Made by a program: the position numbers and the translations under genes
NCBI RefSeq assembly: GCF_002090135.1
Contig: NZ_BBRL01000006.1
Coordinates: forward strand, 1-64,000
DNA: 64,000 nt
Direction of reading: 5' to 3'
Source: Demequina sp. NBRC 110055
GTDB taxonomy: Bacteria > Actinomycetota > Actinomycetes > Actinomycetales > Demequinaceae
Part shown: one piece after another, positions 24,190 to 34,086 of the stretch
How positions within the stretch are numbered: the stretch's first letter is position 1
Layout: every line of letters begins with the position of its first letter
The notes under the pieces: generated by a model
Told to the model about the DNA's origin: nothing
Seen by the model: only the letters and a program-made list of their open reading frames with translations
Database searches by the model: none

Positions 24190-25032
24190 GTGCTGCGCAT
24201 TGCCGTCCCCAACAAGGGATCCCTGTCCGAACCCGCCTCCCAGCTGCTCAAGGAGGCCGGCTACAAGCAGCGTCGCGACGCCCGTGAACTGGTGCTCCAC
24301 GACGCCCGTAACGACGTCGAGTTCTTCTTCCTGCGCCCGCGCGACGTCGCCGTCTACGTGGGCGCCGGCACGGTCGACGCCGGCATCACCGGACGGGACC
24401 TGCTGCTCGACTCGGGCGCCGAGGCCGTCGAGCACCTCGAGCTCGGCTTCGGCGGCTCGACCTTCCGCTACGCCGCCCCCGCGGGCGAGATCGGCGACAT
24501 CCAGCAGCTCCAGGGCAAGCGCGTTGCCACCAGCTACCCGCGCCTGGTCAAGCACCACCTGAAGTCGTTCGGTGTCGAGTCGAAGGTGGTGCGCCTTGAC
24601 GGCGCCGTCGAGTCCTCGGTGCGCCTGGGTGTGGCCGATGCCGTGGCGGACGTGGTCTCGACCGGCACCACCCTCCGGGCCGCCGGCCTGGACATCTTCG
24701 GCGATCCGATCCTGAAGTCCGAGGCCATCTTGATCCGCGGAACCGACACCTCCGAGGACGACATAGCGGTCCTCACCGGGCGCCTGCGCGGCGTGCTGAT
24801 GGCCCGCCAGTTCATCCTCGTGGACTACGACGTGTCCAACGACAAGCTCGAGGACTCGATCGCGGTGAGCCCCGGCATGGAGGCGCCCACCGTGACCCCG
24901 CTCCACGGCAAGGACTGGCACGCGGTGCGAGTTATGGTCCCGCGCAGCGAGATGAACCAGATCATGGACAAGCTCTACGCAGCCGGCGCCCGCGCCATCC
25001 TCGCCACGGAATTGTTGGCGGTGCGCGTCTAG
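24190..25032 (+). CDS. hisG: ATP phosphoribosyltransferase (long form)
   Basis: A 280-residue long-form HisG with a C-terminal ACT-like regulatory domain, the form inhibited by histidine. It starts LRIAVPNKGSLSEPASQLL. The PRPP loop region ADAVADVVSTGTTLRAAG lies near residue 150. It catalyses the first, committed step of histidine synthesis. The stop is followed immediately by the pafB ATG at 25033. Confidence 0.95.
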   Translation: MLRIAVPNKGSLSEPASQLLKEAGYKQRRDARELVLHDARNDVEFFFLRPRDVAVYVGAGTVDAGITGRDLLLDSGAEAVEHLELGFGGSTFRYAAPAGEIGDIQQLQGKRVATSYPRLVKHHLKSFGVESKVVRLDGAVESSVRLGVADAVADVVSTGTTLRAAGLDIFGDPILKSEAILIRGTDTSEDDIAVLTGRLRGVLMARQFILVDYDVSNDKLEDSIAVSPGMEAPTVTPLHGKDWHAVRVMVPRSEMNQIMDKLYAAGARAILATELLAVRV

Positions 25033-26004
25033 ATGGCGATCCCCGCCGAGGAGCGGCTACTGAACCTCATCATCGCCCTCATGCACGCGCGAGTGCGCAT
25101 GACGAAGGACGAGATCCGCGCGTCGGTCGAGGGCTATGAGCGCGACGACCCATCCTGGGACGAAGCGACGCGCGCCCGCCGCAAGGCGACTTTTGAGCGC
25201 ATGTTCGAGCGTGACAAGGACAAGCTACGCCGTCTGGGGGTTCCCGTCGTCACAGTGCGTCACCAGGCCTACGGCGACGACATCGGCTACCGGATCGACC
25301 CGGCGCAGGCCAAGCTGCCGCCGCTCGACTTCACGGCCGCCGAGCGTGCCGTCCTGGCACTGGCCGCCGACTACTGGCACGGCGTGACGCTCGGCGACGA
25401 TGCCCGTCAGGCCCTCGTGAAGGCCGCGTCGGAGTCCTCGCACGCGGCCCCGGAGGCGCTGCCGTTCGCCGCGCTGTCCACGCGCCTGACGGACGCCACC
25501 GCGCTCGTGCTCGAGGCCATCCAGCTGCGCCAGGCGGTCACCTTCGAGTACGCCTCGGCTTCCTCGGGCACCGCGACCCGGACGGTGCAGCCGTGGAAGA
25601 TTCTGCTGAGCGGGGGAGCGGAGTATCTCATCGGTCACGACGCCGCCCGCGACGCCCCGCGCACCTTCCGCCTCAGCCGCGTCCTGGGTGACGTGGCGCT
25701 CACGGGCGAGCCAGGCGCCTTCACTCCGCCTGCCGACATCGACGCGGCCTTGCTGCCCGACGCCAACCCCGGCACAGCCCGGCTCGCCATCCGTCCCGAG
25801 GCCGCTCACGCCCTGCGCAGCCGCGGCCGTGTCACAGGCACCGAGGGCGACTGGGACATCGTCGAGGTCGACTACCGCCACCTCGACCAACTGCGCGACG
25901 AGGTGCTGGCCCGCGGTGGCGCCGTGCGTGCGCTTGAGCCCGCTGAGCTCGCCGATGCGGTCCGCGCCCACGCGCTCGCCGCCCTGGAGGTGGCACGTGG
26001 CTGA
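25033..26004 (+). CDS. pafB: PafB-type WYL-domain transcriptional regulator
   Basis: A 323-residue regulator with an N-terminal winged helix and a WYL-type ligand-binding domain (ALVLEAIQLRQAVTFEYASA..., then PWKILLSGGAEYLIGHD). PafB and PafC form the heterodimeric activator of the RecA-independent DNA damage response in actinobacteria. The usual proteasome genes (pup, prcBA) are not next to it here. It directly follows hisG, overlaps pafC by 8 nt, and precedes tatA-tatC, the conserved pafBC-tatAC order. Confidence 0.88.
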   Translation: MAIPAEERLLNLIIALMHARVRMTKDEIRASVEGYERDDPSWDEATRARRKATFERMFERDKDKLRRLGVPVVTVRHQAYGDDIGYRIDPAQAKLPPLDFTAAERAVLALAADYWHGVTLGDDARQALVKAASESSHAAPEALPFAALSTRLTDATALVLEAIQLRQAVTFEYASASSGTATRTVQPWKILLSGGAEYLIGHDAARDAPRTFRLSRVLGDVALTGEPGAFTPPADIDAALLPDANPGTARLAIRPEAAHALRSRGRVTGTEGDWDIVEVDYRHLDQLRDEVLARGGAVRALEPAELADAVRAHALAALEVARG

Positions 26005-26917
26005 CAAGACCCTGGCCCGGCTCACGCGCCTGTTGGGGCTCGTGCACTACCTCGAGCGCCACGGCGAGACCGAGTTCACCGAGCTTGCCGACCACTTCGG
26101 CGTGAGCGTCAAACAGATCCGCGCCGACGTCGAGACGCTGTGGGTGTCCGGACTTCCCGGTCACCAGCACAACGACCTCATCGACTTCAACGCCGACCTG
26201 TTCGACGCGGGCATCGCCGACCTCACCAACGGCCAGGGCGTGTCCCAGGTGTCGTTCTCGCCGCGGGAGGCCGCGGCCCTCATCGGCGCCCTGTCCGCGC
26301 TGACGGCCTCGGGCGCCGCACCCCAGGCCGCCGAGTCCGTGCTGACGAAGCTGCGTGGCGCCGTCGGCCCTGTGGGTCTCGACGTGGTCCCGGACACCGC
26401 CGTCGATCCCAAAGTTCGGGAGGCGCTCGAGCACGGCATCGCCACCGACACGGCCGTGGCGTTGGACTACGTCGACGCTCACGACCGGCGCACCGAGCGC
26501 ACCGTCGAGGCCCACCGCATCGTCCTCATCGACGCCGCCGCCTACGTCGAGTGCTGGTGCCGCCGGGCCGGCGACTACCGCACGCTGCGCCTGGACCGCG
26601 TCACCTCGGCGACGACCACCACGAGCCCCACCGAGCACCCGCCCGCCGACTCGCACGGCTTCGCCCTGCAGCCTCACTACGAGGCCACCGTCGTCTTGGG
26701 CCGCGTGGCGCGGTGGGCCGTGGAAGACATGCCCGGCGTGAGCCTCACGACCGGGGACGACGGCACCGTCACGGCGACCTTCGGGGTCGCCAACCCCGCC
26801 TGGACCGCGGGCCGGCTCCTGGCCATCGGCCCCGACCTCGTCTCCGTCGAGCCGCAAGCCCTGCGCGAGGAGATCGCGACCCAAGCGCAGGCCGTCCTCG
26901 ACGCGCAGGCCCGGTAG
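25997..26917 (+). CDS. pafC: PafC-type WYL-domain transcriptional regulator
   Basis: A 306-residue partner of PafB. It opens with a DeoR-like winged helix (ARLTRLLGLVHYLERHGETEFTELADHFGVSVKQIRADVETL), then a WYL domain (TAVALDYVDAHDRRTERTVEAHRIVLIDAAAYVECWCRRAGDYRTLRLDR). The start GTG 25997 lies inside the pafB end and gives the family N-terminus; the frame itself runs open further upstream. It acts with PafB as a damage-responsive activator, an assignment made by homology. Confidence 0.87.
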   Translation: MADKTLARLTRLLGLVHYLERHGETEFTELADHFGVSVKQIRADVETLWVSGLPGHQHNDLIDFNADLFDAGIADLTNGQGVSQVSFSPREAAALIGALSALTASGAAPQAAESVLTKLRGAVGPVGLDVVPDTAVDPKVREALEHGIATDTAVALDYVDAHDRRTERTVEAHRIVLIDAAAYVECWCRRAGDYRTLRLDRVTSATTTTSPTEHPPADSHGFALQPHYEATVVLGRVARWAVEDMPGVSLTTGDDGTVTATFGVANPAWTAGRLLAIGPDLVSVEPQALREEIATQAQAVLDAQAR

Positions 26918-26977
26918 GCATCGGCCTCACCACCGCGACTACACTGGACGCCAGTTCCCGACGCAAGGAGTCAAACC

Positions 26978-27292
26978 ATGGGTGCACGCGAATGGATCAT
27001 CATCGCGGTAATCGTGTTGTTGCTGTTTGGTGCGCCCAAGCTGCCCGAACTCGCGCGCAGCATCGGCAAGTCGCTGAACATCCTCAAGGACGAGACGGCG
27101 AACCTGCGCTCGGACAAGAACGCCACGGGCAAGCAGGACGCGCCCGCCGCTGACGGCACCGGCACCGCCCAGGGCGCCCCCGCCCCGCGCGACACCACCA
27201 CGCCGGCCGCCGCGCCCGAGGCGCCGCAGCAGAGCCAGATTCCCGACTCGACGGTGGACCTCCCCTCGGACGATCAGGGGCGTGGCAACTAG
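26978..27292 (+). CDS. tatA: Sec-independent translocase subunit TatA
   Basis: A 104-residue membrane protein: a single N-terminal transmembrane helix (WIIIAVIVLLLFG), the hinge FGAPKLPEL, an amphipathic helix (ARSIGKSLNILKDE), and a disordered Pro/Ala-rich tail. It forms the pore-like oligomer of the twin-arginine system. It has a -10-like TACACT at 26940-26945 and Shine-Dalgarno AAGGAG. It overlaps tatC by 11 nt. A tatB is not visible here. Confidence 0.93.
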   Translation: MGAREWIIIAVIVLLLFGAPKLPELARSIGKSLNILKDETANLRSDKNATGKQDAPAADGTGTAQGAPAPRDTTTPAAAPEAPQQSQIPDSTVDLPSDDQGRGN

Positions 27293-28055
27293 TCGCTCGC
27301 GGCGGGCCAATCCCGAGGCTCGCCAACCGCTGAGCGCGCACCTGAGGGAGTTCCGCAAGCGCCTGTTCCTTGCCGCGATCGGCATCGCGCTGGGCTCGGT
27401 CGCCGGCTGGTTCCTCTACGAGCCGGTCTTCGAGGCGATCCAGGGCCCGATCCTCGAGGCAGCCGAGGACGTCGACGGCATCGTCACCGTCAACTTCGCG
27501 GGCCTCGTCACGGCCCTCGACATGCAGCTCAAGGTCGCGATCTTCGTCGGCGTGGTCGTCTCCGCGCCCTGGTGGCTCTACCAGCTGTGGGCGTTCGTGG
27601 CGCCCGGGCTGAAGAAGCGCGAAAAGTGGTACACCGTCGGCTTCCTCGCGACCTCCATCCCGCTGTTCGCCGCGGGCCTCGCGCTCGCCGCGTGGGTCTA
27701 CCCCCGCGCCGTGGTGATCCTCACGGGCTTCACGCCCGAGGGCGGCTCCAACGTCCTCGACGCGCAGATGCTCATGACGTTCACCCTGCGCCTGTTCATC
27801 GCCTTCGGCCTCGCGTTCGTCTTCCCGGTCGTGATGGTGTTCCTTACGTGGGCCGGGATCGTCCGCACCCGCACGTGGCTCAAGGGCTGGCGCTGGGCCG
27901 TCCTCATCATCTTCATCCTCGCCGCCGTCCTCACGCCCACGCCCGACGTCTTCACCATGATGACCATGGCGCTGCCCATGTGCGCGCTGTACTTTGCGGG
28001 CATCGGGGTGGGCTGGCTGCGCGAGCGCAAGCGCCCCACCCTCGAGGCCCTGTGA
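27282..28055 (+). CDS. tatC: Sec-independent translocase subunit TatC
   Basis: A 257-residue polytopic protein with six predicted membrane helices, the twin-arginine signal receptor. The N-terminal cytoplasmic segment LSAHLREFRKRLF carries the conserved Glu-Phe-Arg; the first periplasmic loop and the FVAPGLKKREKW cytoplasmic loop are typical. Start is GTG 27282 inside tatA. Its end overlaps the lipid kinase start (GTGA at 28052). Confidence 0.95.
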   Translation: MATSRSRRANPEARQPLSAHLREFRKRLFLAAIGIALGSVAGWFLYEPVFEAIQGPILEAAEDVDGIVTVNFAGLVTALDMQLKVAIFVGVVVSAPWWLYQLWAFVAPGLKKREKWYTVGFLATSIPLFAAGLALAAWVYPRAVVILTGFTPEGGSNVLDAQMLMTFTLRLFIAFGLAFVFPVVMVFLTWAGIVRTRTWLKGWRWAVLIIFILAAVLTPTPDVFTMMTMALPMCALYFAGIGVGWLRERKRPTLEAL

Positions 28056-28981
28056 GCAGGCTCGGGGTCGTCACCAACCCCACCGCGGCCTCGGGACGGG
28101 GCGCCCGTTGGGGCGCTGAGGCGCTCGACCGCCTCGCCTTCCACGGCCACGACGTGGTGGACCTCACCCGTGAGTCCTGGCGCGCGGCACGAGACGCGGC
28201 CGAGGACGCCGCCGGCTCCCTCGACGCCCTCGTCGTCGTCGGCGGGGACGGCATGGCTCACCTGGGTGCCCAGGTGTGCGCCGAGCGCGACCTCCCTCTC
28301 GGCGTCATCGCCGCCGGCTCGGGAAACGACCTCGCGACCGCCTTGGAACTGCCGGTCCACCACATCGTTCAGGGGGCCGATGCCGTGGCGGCCGCCCTTG
28401 CGGCCGGCACCGTCCGTACGATCGACCTGGGCAAAGTCACGGCGCCGGGCCTGGCCGGCCGCCCTCGGTATTTCGCCGGCGTGCTGTCGGCGGGCATCGA
28501 CGCCGCGATTGCGGCGCGCGGCATGCGGATGACGTTCCCGCGCGGACCGCTCAAGTACAAGGTCGCCATCGGGCTCGAGCTGCCGCGCTTCCGGCCCTAC
28601 GGCGCGCGCGTGTCGCTGGACGGGGCGCACGCCGAGGAAGAGCAGTACACGCTGGTGGCGATCGCCAACGGCACGACCCTGGGCGGCGGCATCCCGCTCG
28701 CGCCGGGAGCGTCGCTCGAGGACGGCGTGCTCGACGTCGTGACCGCCGAGGCGCTCACCCTGCCTCAGATCGCCGCGATCCTGCCCAAGCTCCAGCGCGG
28801 CGAGCACGTCGATCATCCGGCCGTCACGGTCCGCACCGCACGCGAGGTGACCCTCGCCCCTGGTGAGGCGGGCGGGAGGCTGCCCACGGCATCGGCCGAT
28901 GGCGAACTCGTGACGGATGCCCCGCTGAAGGTCTCCGTGGTGCCGGGCGCGCTGCACGTGGTGGTGCCGCCGCACGATTAG
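28052..28981 (+). CDS. Diacylglycerol kinase-family lipid kinase
   Basis: A 309-residue YegS/DgkB-like protein. It begins SRLGVVTNPTAASGRG. The nucleotide loop VVVGGDGMAHLG near residue 58 has Met where GGDGT is usual, and AAGSGNDLATAL follows near residue 88. This family phosphorylates diacylglycerol or related lipids; the exact substrate is unknown. The position between tatC and helY is common in actinobacteria. Confidence 0.88.
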   Translation: MSRLGVVTNPTAASGRGARWGAEALDRLAFHGHDVVDLTRESWRAARDAAEDAAGSLDALVVVGGDGMAHLGAQVCAERDLPLGVIAAGSGNDLATALELPVHHIVQGADAVAAALAAGTVRTIDLGKVTAPGLAGRPRYFAGVLSAGIDAAIAARGMRMTFPRGPLKYKVAIGLELPRFRPYGARVSLDGAHAEEEQYTLVAIANGTTLGGGIPLAPGASLEDGVLDVVTAEALTLPQIAAILPKLQRGEHVDHPAVTVRTAREVTLAPGEAGGRLPTASADGELVTDAPLKVSVVPGALHVVVPPHD

Positions 28982-28984
28982 CCT
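28979..28984 (+). promoter_or_regulatory. -10 element of helY (leaderless arrangement)
   Basis: TAGCCT, overlapping the stop codon of the preceding gene, ends 6 nt before the ATG at 28991. Confidence 0.5.
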
Positions 28985-28990
28985 GGCCAC

Positions 28991-31732
28991 ATGACCTCTC
29001 CCGCCGAACGCTATGCGGCCGCCCGGGCGCGGGCCAAGCGCAGCGACCTGACCGACTTCGAGGCCTCGCTGTCCTTCCCCCTGGACCCATTCCAGCGCGA
29101 GGCGTGCGAGGCGGTGGCCGATGGCCACTCGGTGCTGGTCGCGGCGCCCACGGGGGCGGGCAAGACGCTGGTCGGCGAGTTTGCGGTCCGCCACGCGTTC
29201 GACCGTGGCGAGAAGGCGTTCTACACGACGCCCATCAAGGCGCTCAGCAACCAGAAGTTCGGTGACCTGCGCCGGGTCTACGGCGCCGAGAACGTCGGGC
29301 TGCTGACGGGCGACACATCCATCAATCCGCACGCGCCGGTGGTCGTCATGACCACCGAGGTGCTGCGCAACATGATCTACGCGGGCTCGCGCGACCTCGA
29401 CAACCTGGGCGCCGTCATCCTCGACGAGGTCCACTACCTCGCCGACCGCTTCCGCGGCTCGGTGTGGGAAGAGGTCATCATCCACCTGGGCCAGCGCACC
29501 GCGCTGATCTGCCTGTCCGCCACGGTGTCCAACGCCGAGGAGTTTGGCGCCTGGCTCACCGAGGTACGGGGCGACACCCGCGTCATCGTCTCCGAGCACC
29601 GGCCCGTCCCGCTGTGGCCGCACGTGCTGGTGCGCGAGGGCCTGTTCGACCTGTATTCGCCCGGCGTGGACCCGCAGGATCCGGGCCCCCACCCGCGCCT
29701 CAACCCCGAGCTCGAGGCGATCACGCGCCGCTCACGCTCGGGCGAGGGATACGGGGGCCGCGGTGGTCGTCCTACCCGCGGCGGGCGCCGGCCCGCGGGG
29801 CGCCGCGCGCCGCCGCGCTTTGCCGTCATCGACCAACTGGATCAGCAGGGGCTGCTGCCCGCGATCGTGTTCGTGTTCTCACGCGCCGGGTGCGAGGACG
29901 CCGTGGACCAGGTGCGCGCCTCGGGCCTGCAACTGACGACGCCCGAGGAGGCCGCAGAGATCGGTCGCATCGTGGACGAGCGCTGCTCGGGCATCCCCAC
30001 CGCGGACCTCGGAGCGCTCGGATATCTCCGATGGCGCGACAGCCTCGAGGCCGGACTCGCCGCCCACCACGCGGGCCTCATCCCGCTGTTCAAGGAGGTC
30101 GTCGAGGAGCTCTTCGCGGCGGGCCTGCTCAAGGTGGTCTACGCCACTGAGACCCTGGCGCTCGGCATCAACATGCCCGCGCGATCCGTCGTTCTCGAGA
30201 AGCTCGTCAAGTGGGACGGCCAGGGTCACAAGGACCTGACGGCGGGGGAGTACACGCAGCTCACCGGCCGCGCGGGTAGGCGTGGCATAGACATCGAGGG
30301 GCACGCCGTCGTGGTCGAGCACCCGGGCTTCGACGCGCCTCAGCTGGGCCGCCTCGCGTCTCGTCGCACGTACCCGCTGATCTCGAGCTTCACGCCGTCG
30401 TACAACATGGCCATCAACCTCGTGTCCCAGTCGGGAGTCGACCAGGCGCGCGAGCTGCTCGAGCTGTCCTTTGCCCAATTCCAGGCCGACCAGAACGTGG
30501 TGGGCAAGGCACGCCGCGCGCGCGAACTGGAGACGACGCTCGAGTCTTACCGTGCATCGGCCACGTGCGACAAGGGCGACTTCATGGAGTACGCGGCGCT
30601 GCGTGAGCGCATCTCTCGCGCCCAAAAGGACACCTCCAAGTCCGTCAAGCGGGCCCGGCGCGAGGCAGGCGTGGACACCCTGTCGGGGCTGAGGCGCGGC
30701 GATGTGGTGCGCATCGAGTCCGGCAAACGCCAAGGCTTCGCGGTCGTCGCGCAGCCCGACCCTCACGAATCCGCCCCGCGGCCCACGGTGGTGAGCGACG
30801 AGGCCAGGTTCTTCCGCCTCTCCATCGCCGACCTGCAGGCGGGCATCGAGCACGTGGGCGGGGTGCGCGTCAAGAAGGGTGTAGACGTGCGCAACGCGCG
30901 GGTGCGCCGTGAACTCGCGCAGCAGATCGAGGCCGCCCGCCACACCTTCGACGCCCCCAGTCGGCGCAAGGAGCGGCCTGAGCAGGATCATCACCAGCGC
31001 CGCGTGGATGCGCTGCGCCGCGAGATGGCCGCCCACCCGTGCCACCAGTGCCCCGACCGCGAGCAGCATGCCCGCTGGGCCGAGCGGTATCACCGCACCC
31101 TGCGCGACCGCGACCGCCTGACCCGGGAGATCGCTCACGCGACGGGCTCGATCGCCACGATCTTCGACCGCCGCTGCGCCGTGCTGCGCGAACTGGGCTA
31201 CCTCGCGGGCTCCGGACCGGACACGGCCGTCACCCACGAGGGCACCATGATGAAGCGCCTGTACTCCGAGAACGACCTGGTCATCGCGGAGTGCCTGCGT
31301 ACAGGCGTCTGGAGCGAGCTTCACCCGCCGGCGTTGGCCGCGGCCGTCTCGACGCTGCTCTATGGGGGCCGGCGCGAGGACGACACCCGCACGCCCCACA
31401 TCCCCGGCGGGCCCGGTGGCGTGCTGGGCCGGGCGCTCAAGGACACCGTCCGCGTCTGGTCACGGGTCGACGATCTGCAGCACGCGCACAAGCTTCCCGA
31501 CGCCCCCGCGCCCCAGTGGGGCATCGTCTCCGCGATCCACGCATGGGCTCAGGGCAAGAACCTCGACCAGGCGCTCAAGGACGTGGAGATTGCGCCGGGC
31601 GACATGGTGCGCTGGTGCAAGCAGGTCATCGACGTCCTCGACCAGGTCGCGCAGGTCGCGCCCACCGAGCAGATGCAGGACCGCGCCCGCACCGCCATCG
31701 AGTCGATGCGCAGGGGAGTGGTGGCCTACTAG
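28991..31732 (+). CDS. helY: SKI2/MTR4-like superfamily 2 RNA helicase
   Basis: A 913-residue helicase. Walker A APTGAGKT is at residues 52-59, the DEVH box (ILDEVHYLADRFRG) near 140-153, SAT as CLSATVSN near 175, and motif VI QLTGRAGRRG near residue 424. A basic, Gly/Arg-rich insertion (about residues 255-275) sits between the RecA-like domains. The long C-terminal region resembles the DSHCT domain of Ski2/Dob1-like helicases. HelY is an RNA helicase of uncertain role, commonly following tatC in actinobacteria. Confidence 0.9.
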   Translation: MTSPAERYAAARARAKRSDLTDFEASLSFPLDPFQREACEAVADGHSVLVAAPTGAGKTLVGEFAVRHAFDRGEKAFYTTPIKALSNQKFGDLRRVYGAENVGLLTGDTSINPHAPVVVMTTEVLRNMIYAGSRDLDNLGAVILDEVHYLADRFRGSVWEEVIIHLGQRTALICLSATVSNAEEFGAWLTEVRGDTRVIVSEHRPVPLWPHVLVREGLFDLYSPGVDPQDPGPHPRLNPELEAITRRSRSGEGYGGRGGRPTRGGRRPAGRRAPPRFAVIDQLDQQGLLPAIVFVFSRAGCEDAVDQVRASGLQLTTPEEAAEIGRIVDERCSGIPTADLGALGYLRWRDSLEAGLAAHHAGLIPLFKEVVEELFAAGLLKVVYATETLALGINMPARSVVLEKLVKWDGQGHKDLTAGEYTQLTGRAGRRGIDIEGHAVVVEHPGFDAPQLGRLASRRTYPLISSFTPSYNMAINLVSQSGVDQARELLELSFAQFQADQNVVGKARRARELETTLESYRASATCDKGDFMEYAALRERISRAQKDTSKSVKRARREAGVDTLSGLRRGDVVRIESGKRQGFAVVAQPDPHESAPRPTVVSDEARFFRLSIADLQAGIEHVGGVRVKKGVDVRNARVRRELAQQIEAARHTFDAPSRRKERPEQDHHQRRVDALRREMAAHPCHQCPDREQHARWAERYHRTLRDRDRLTREIAHATGSIATIFDRRCAVLRELGYLAGSGPDTAVTHEGTMMKRLYSENDLVIAECLRTGVWSELHPPALAAAVSTLLYGGRREDDTRTPHIPGGPGGVLGRALKDTVRVWSRVDDLQHAHKLPDAPAPQWGIVSAIHAWAQGKNLDQALKDVEIAPGDMVRWCKQVIDVLDQVAQVAPTEQMQDRARTAIESMRRGVVAY

Positions 31733-31801
31733 AAGTGGGGCCAGCCCGGCCACCTTGCATGCCGTCCGGTGAGGCTGTCCCGTGCACGCCTGAGCCGAAA
31801 G

Positions 31802-31807
31802 TAGGCT
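31802..31807 (+). promoter_or_regulatory. -10 element of lnt (leaderless arrangement)
   Basis: TAGGCT ends 6 nt before the GTG start at 31814. Confidence 0.55.
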
Positions 31808-31813
31808 GAGCGC

Positions 31814-33349
31814 GTGCCCCGCTTCCTGACGACCATGGTGCTCGCCGTCGGCGGCGGACTGGTGATGAATGCCGGCTTCCCGGATCTGGGCTGGTGGCCG
31901 CTCATCTACGTCTCGCTCGCCATGTTGTGGCTCGCCCTCGCGCAGGCCACTGTGTGGCGGGGCTTCCTCATCACGTGGGTCTTCGCGATCAGCTTCCTGT
32001 TGCCGCACCTGACGTGGGCCGATGCCTCCGTAGGCTTGGTCCCCTGGGTTGCCCTCTCGATCGCCGAGGGTGCGTTCATCGCCCTGTTCGGCGCAGGTTG
32101 GGCCGCCGTGAGGCGCTCGCCCCTGATGCATGGCCGTGCCACGTGGTGGTCGCCCCTCGCCTTTGGCCTGGTCTGGGTGGGCATGGAGCAGCTGCGCTCG
32201 ATGATCCCGTTCGGCGGCTTCCCCTGGGGACGTATCGCGTTCTCCCAGGTCGACGCCCCCATCGCACGCATCGCATGGCTGGGTGGCCTTCCCCTGACCA
32301 CCCTCGCGGTGGCCACCGTCGGCGCGCTGCTGGGCCTCGCCATCGAGGCGATGCTCACCCGCCGCCTGGTCCTCGCCGGCGTCGCGCCCATCGCGGGCGC
32401 CGCACTGTTCATCTCGGGCCTGTTCCTCCCGCTCGATACCCAGGCCACGGACGGCACGCTGCGGGTGGGCGCGGTCCAGGGCAACGTCCCCAACGCGGGC
32501 CTCGACGCGTTCTCGCAGGCGCGCCAGGTCACCACGAACCACCACGACGGCACCATGGCGCTCGTGGAGTCGGAACCGGGTCCCATCGACCTGCTGTTGT
32601 GGCCCGAGAACTCCTCGGACTACGACCCGCGTGCGGACGAGGAGTCCCGTGAGCTCGTGACGTCCTCGGCCCAGGCGGCCCAGGCGCCGCTGCTACTGGG
32701 CACGAATGACTATTCTCCGGAGGTGGGCCGCTACAACTCGATGCTGCTGTGGTCCACATCGGGCCAGGTGCTCGACACCTACAACAAGCAGCGCCCCGCG
32801 CCGTTTGCCGAGTACATCCCCCTGCGCAGCTTCGTCCGCAACTTCTCCGACGCCGTCGACCTGGTGCAGACCGAGGTGCTCGCGGGCGAGGGCAAGGCCA
32901 CCATTCACGTGCCCGTCGCCGCTCTTGACCGCGTCGTTACGGTCGGCACGCCCATCTGCTTCGAGATCGCCTACGACACGATCGTCACCGACGCGGTGGC
33001 CGACGGCGCCGAGGTGTTGCTCGTGCCCACCAACAATGCGAGCTTCGGCCTCACCGCCGAGTCCACGCAGCAGCTCCAGATGACCCGCTTCGCCGCTATC
33101 ACCACGGGTCGGGCGGCCATCCAGATCTCCACGGTGGGTGTCTCGGGCGTCGTCGCCCCCAACGGGCGCCTCCTCGAGGAGACCGACCTCTTCACTGCCG
33201 AACAGATCTACGCGACCATGCCGCTGCGCACCGAGACCACGCCCGCGGTGGGCCTGAGGTACCTGTGGCACTGGGGTTTCCTGCTGGTGCCGGTCATCCT
33301 CGTCGCCTCGGCCGCCGGCCGGTCCCTTCGCGAAAGGTACGACTGGTGA
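31814..33349 (+). CDS. lnt: Apolipoprotein N-acyltransferase
   Basis: A 511-residue integral membrane enzyme that adds the third acyl chain to lipoproteins. Several N-terminal membrane helices occupy about residues 5-210, followed by an extracytoplasmic nitrilase-like domain. The catalytic triad is recognisable: Glu in [10 protein letters not shown], Lys in [12 protein letters not shown], and Cys in [10 protein letters not shown] near residue 381. One last membrane helix lies at the C-terminus. It overlaps the glycosyltransferase downstream, an arrangement known from actinobacteria (Lnt/Ppm1). Confidence 0.92.
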   Translation: MPRFLTTMVLAVGGGLVMNAGFPDLGWWPLIYVSLAMLWLALAQATVWRGFLITWVFAISFLLPHLTWADASVGLVPWVALSIAEGAFIALFGAGWAAVRRSPLMHGRATWWSPLAFGLVWVGMEQLRSMIPFGGFPWGRIAFSQVDAPIARIAWLGGLPLTTLAVATVGALLGLAIEAMLTRRLVLAGVAPIAGAALFISGLFLPLDTQATDGTLRVGAVQGNVPNAGLDAFSQARQVTTNHHDGTMALVESEPGPIDLLLWPENSSDYDPRADEESRELVTSSAQAAQAPLLLGTNDYSPEVGRYNSMLLWSTSGQVLDTYNKQRPAPFAEYIPLRSFVRNFSDAVDLVQTEVLAGEGKATIHVPVAALDRVVTVGTPICFEIAYDTIVTDAVADGAEVLLVPTNNASFGLTAESTQQLQMTRFAAITTGRAAIQISTVGVSGVVAPNGRLLEETDLFTAEQIYATMPLRTETTPAVGLRYLWHWGFLLVPVILVASAAGRSLRERYDW

Positions 33350-34083
33350 CCCGCACCCTCGTCATCATCCCCACCTACAACGAGCGCGACTCGCTCCCGG
33401 TCCAGGTGAACGCCGTGCGCGCCGCCGCTCCCGACGTCGACATCCTCGTCGCGGACGACAACTCACCCGACGGCACGGGCGACTGGGCCGACGAGCGGGC
33501 TGCCTCGGACGACCACGTCCACGCGCTGCACCGGCCGGGCAAGGCCGGGCTCGGGGCCGCATACCTGGCCGGCTTCGCGTGGGGGCTCGAACGCGGCTAC
33601 GACGTGCTCGTGGAGATGGATGCCGACGGCTCCCACCGCGCCGTGGATCTCCCGCGCGTGCTCTCCGCGCCCGGACAGTGGGACCTCGCGATCGGCTCGC
33701 GCTGGGTCGACGGGGGCGCCGTCGAGAACTGGCCAATGCATCGGCGCGCGTTGTCGACCGGCGCCAACACGTATGTGCGGCTGATGCTGGGTCTGGGGGT
33801 GCACGATGCCACCGCGGGCTTTCGCGCCTACCGCGCCGCGACGCTGCGCTCCCTCGACCTGGGCGGCGTGGAGTCGCAGGGCTACTGCTTCCAGATCGAC
33901 ATGGCGTGGCGCGTCGTGCGGGCGGGTGGGACGGTCGTCGAGGTGCCGATCACATTCGTCGAGCGCGAGCAGGGTCAATCCAAAATGAGCGGCGCGATCA
34001 TCCGCGAGGCGCTGGTCAAGACGACTGCTTGGGGCATAAAAGAACGCGCGACGCAGGTGCGTCGCGCGTTCTCGAAGAAGTAG
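33346..34083 (+). CDS. ppm1: Polyprenol-phosphate mannosyltransferase (Ppm1/DPM1-like)
   Basis: A 245-residue GT2 enzyme without membrane helices. It begins [16 protein letters not shown]; nucleotide-binding [15 protein letters not shown] near residue 36 and the DxD-type EMDADGSH near residue 88 follow. It makes polyprenol-phosphate-mannose for cell-envelope glycans. The GTG start overlaps the lnt stop. A perfect hairpin in its last codons doubles as a terminator for the opposing rbpA. Confidence 0.88.
   Translation: MTRTLVIIPTYNERDSLPVQVNAVRAAAPDVDILVADDNSPDGTGDWADERAASDDHVHALHRPGKAGLGAAYLAGFAWGLERGYDVLVEMDADGSHRAVDLPRVLSAPGQWDLAIGSRWVDGGAVENWPMHRRALSTGANTYVRLMLGLGVHDATAGFRAYRAATLRSLDLGGVESQGYCFQIDMAWRVVRAGGTVVEVPITFVEREQGQSKMSGAIIREALVKTTAWGIKERATQVRRAFSKK
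34042..34071 (-). terminator. Intrinsic terminator of rbpA embedded in the ppm1 coding end
   Basis: A perfect 13-bp inverted repeat (GAACGCGCGACGC at 34042-34054, loop AGGT, complement at 34059-34071). On the minus strand the stem is followed by TTTTAT, the U-tract of a rho-independent terminator for rbpA transcription. It lies wholly inside the ppm1 coding sequence. Confidence 0.8.
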
Positions 34084-34086
34084 GGC

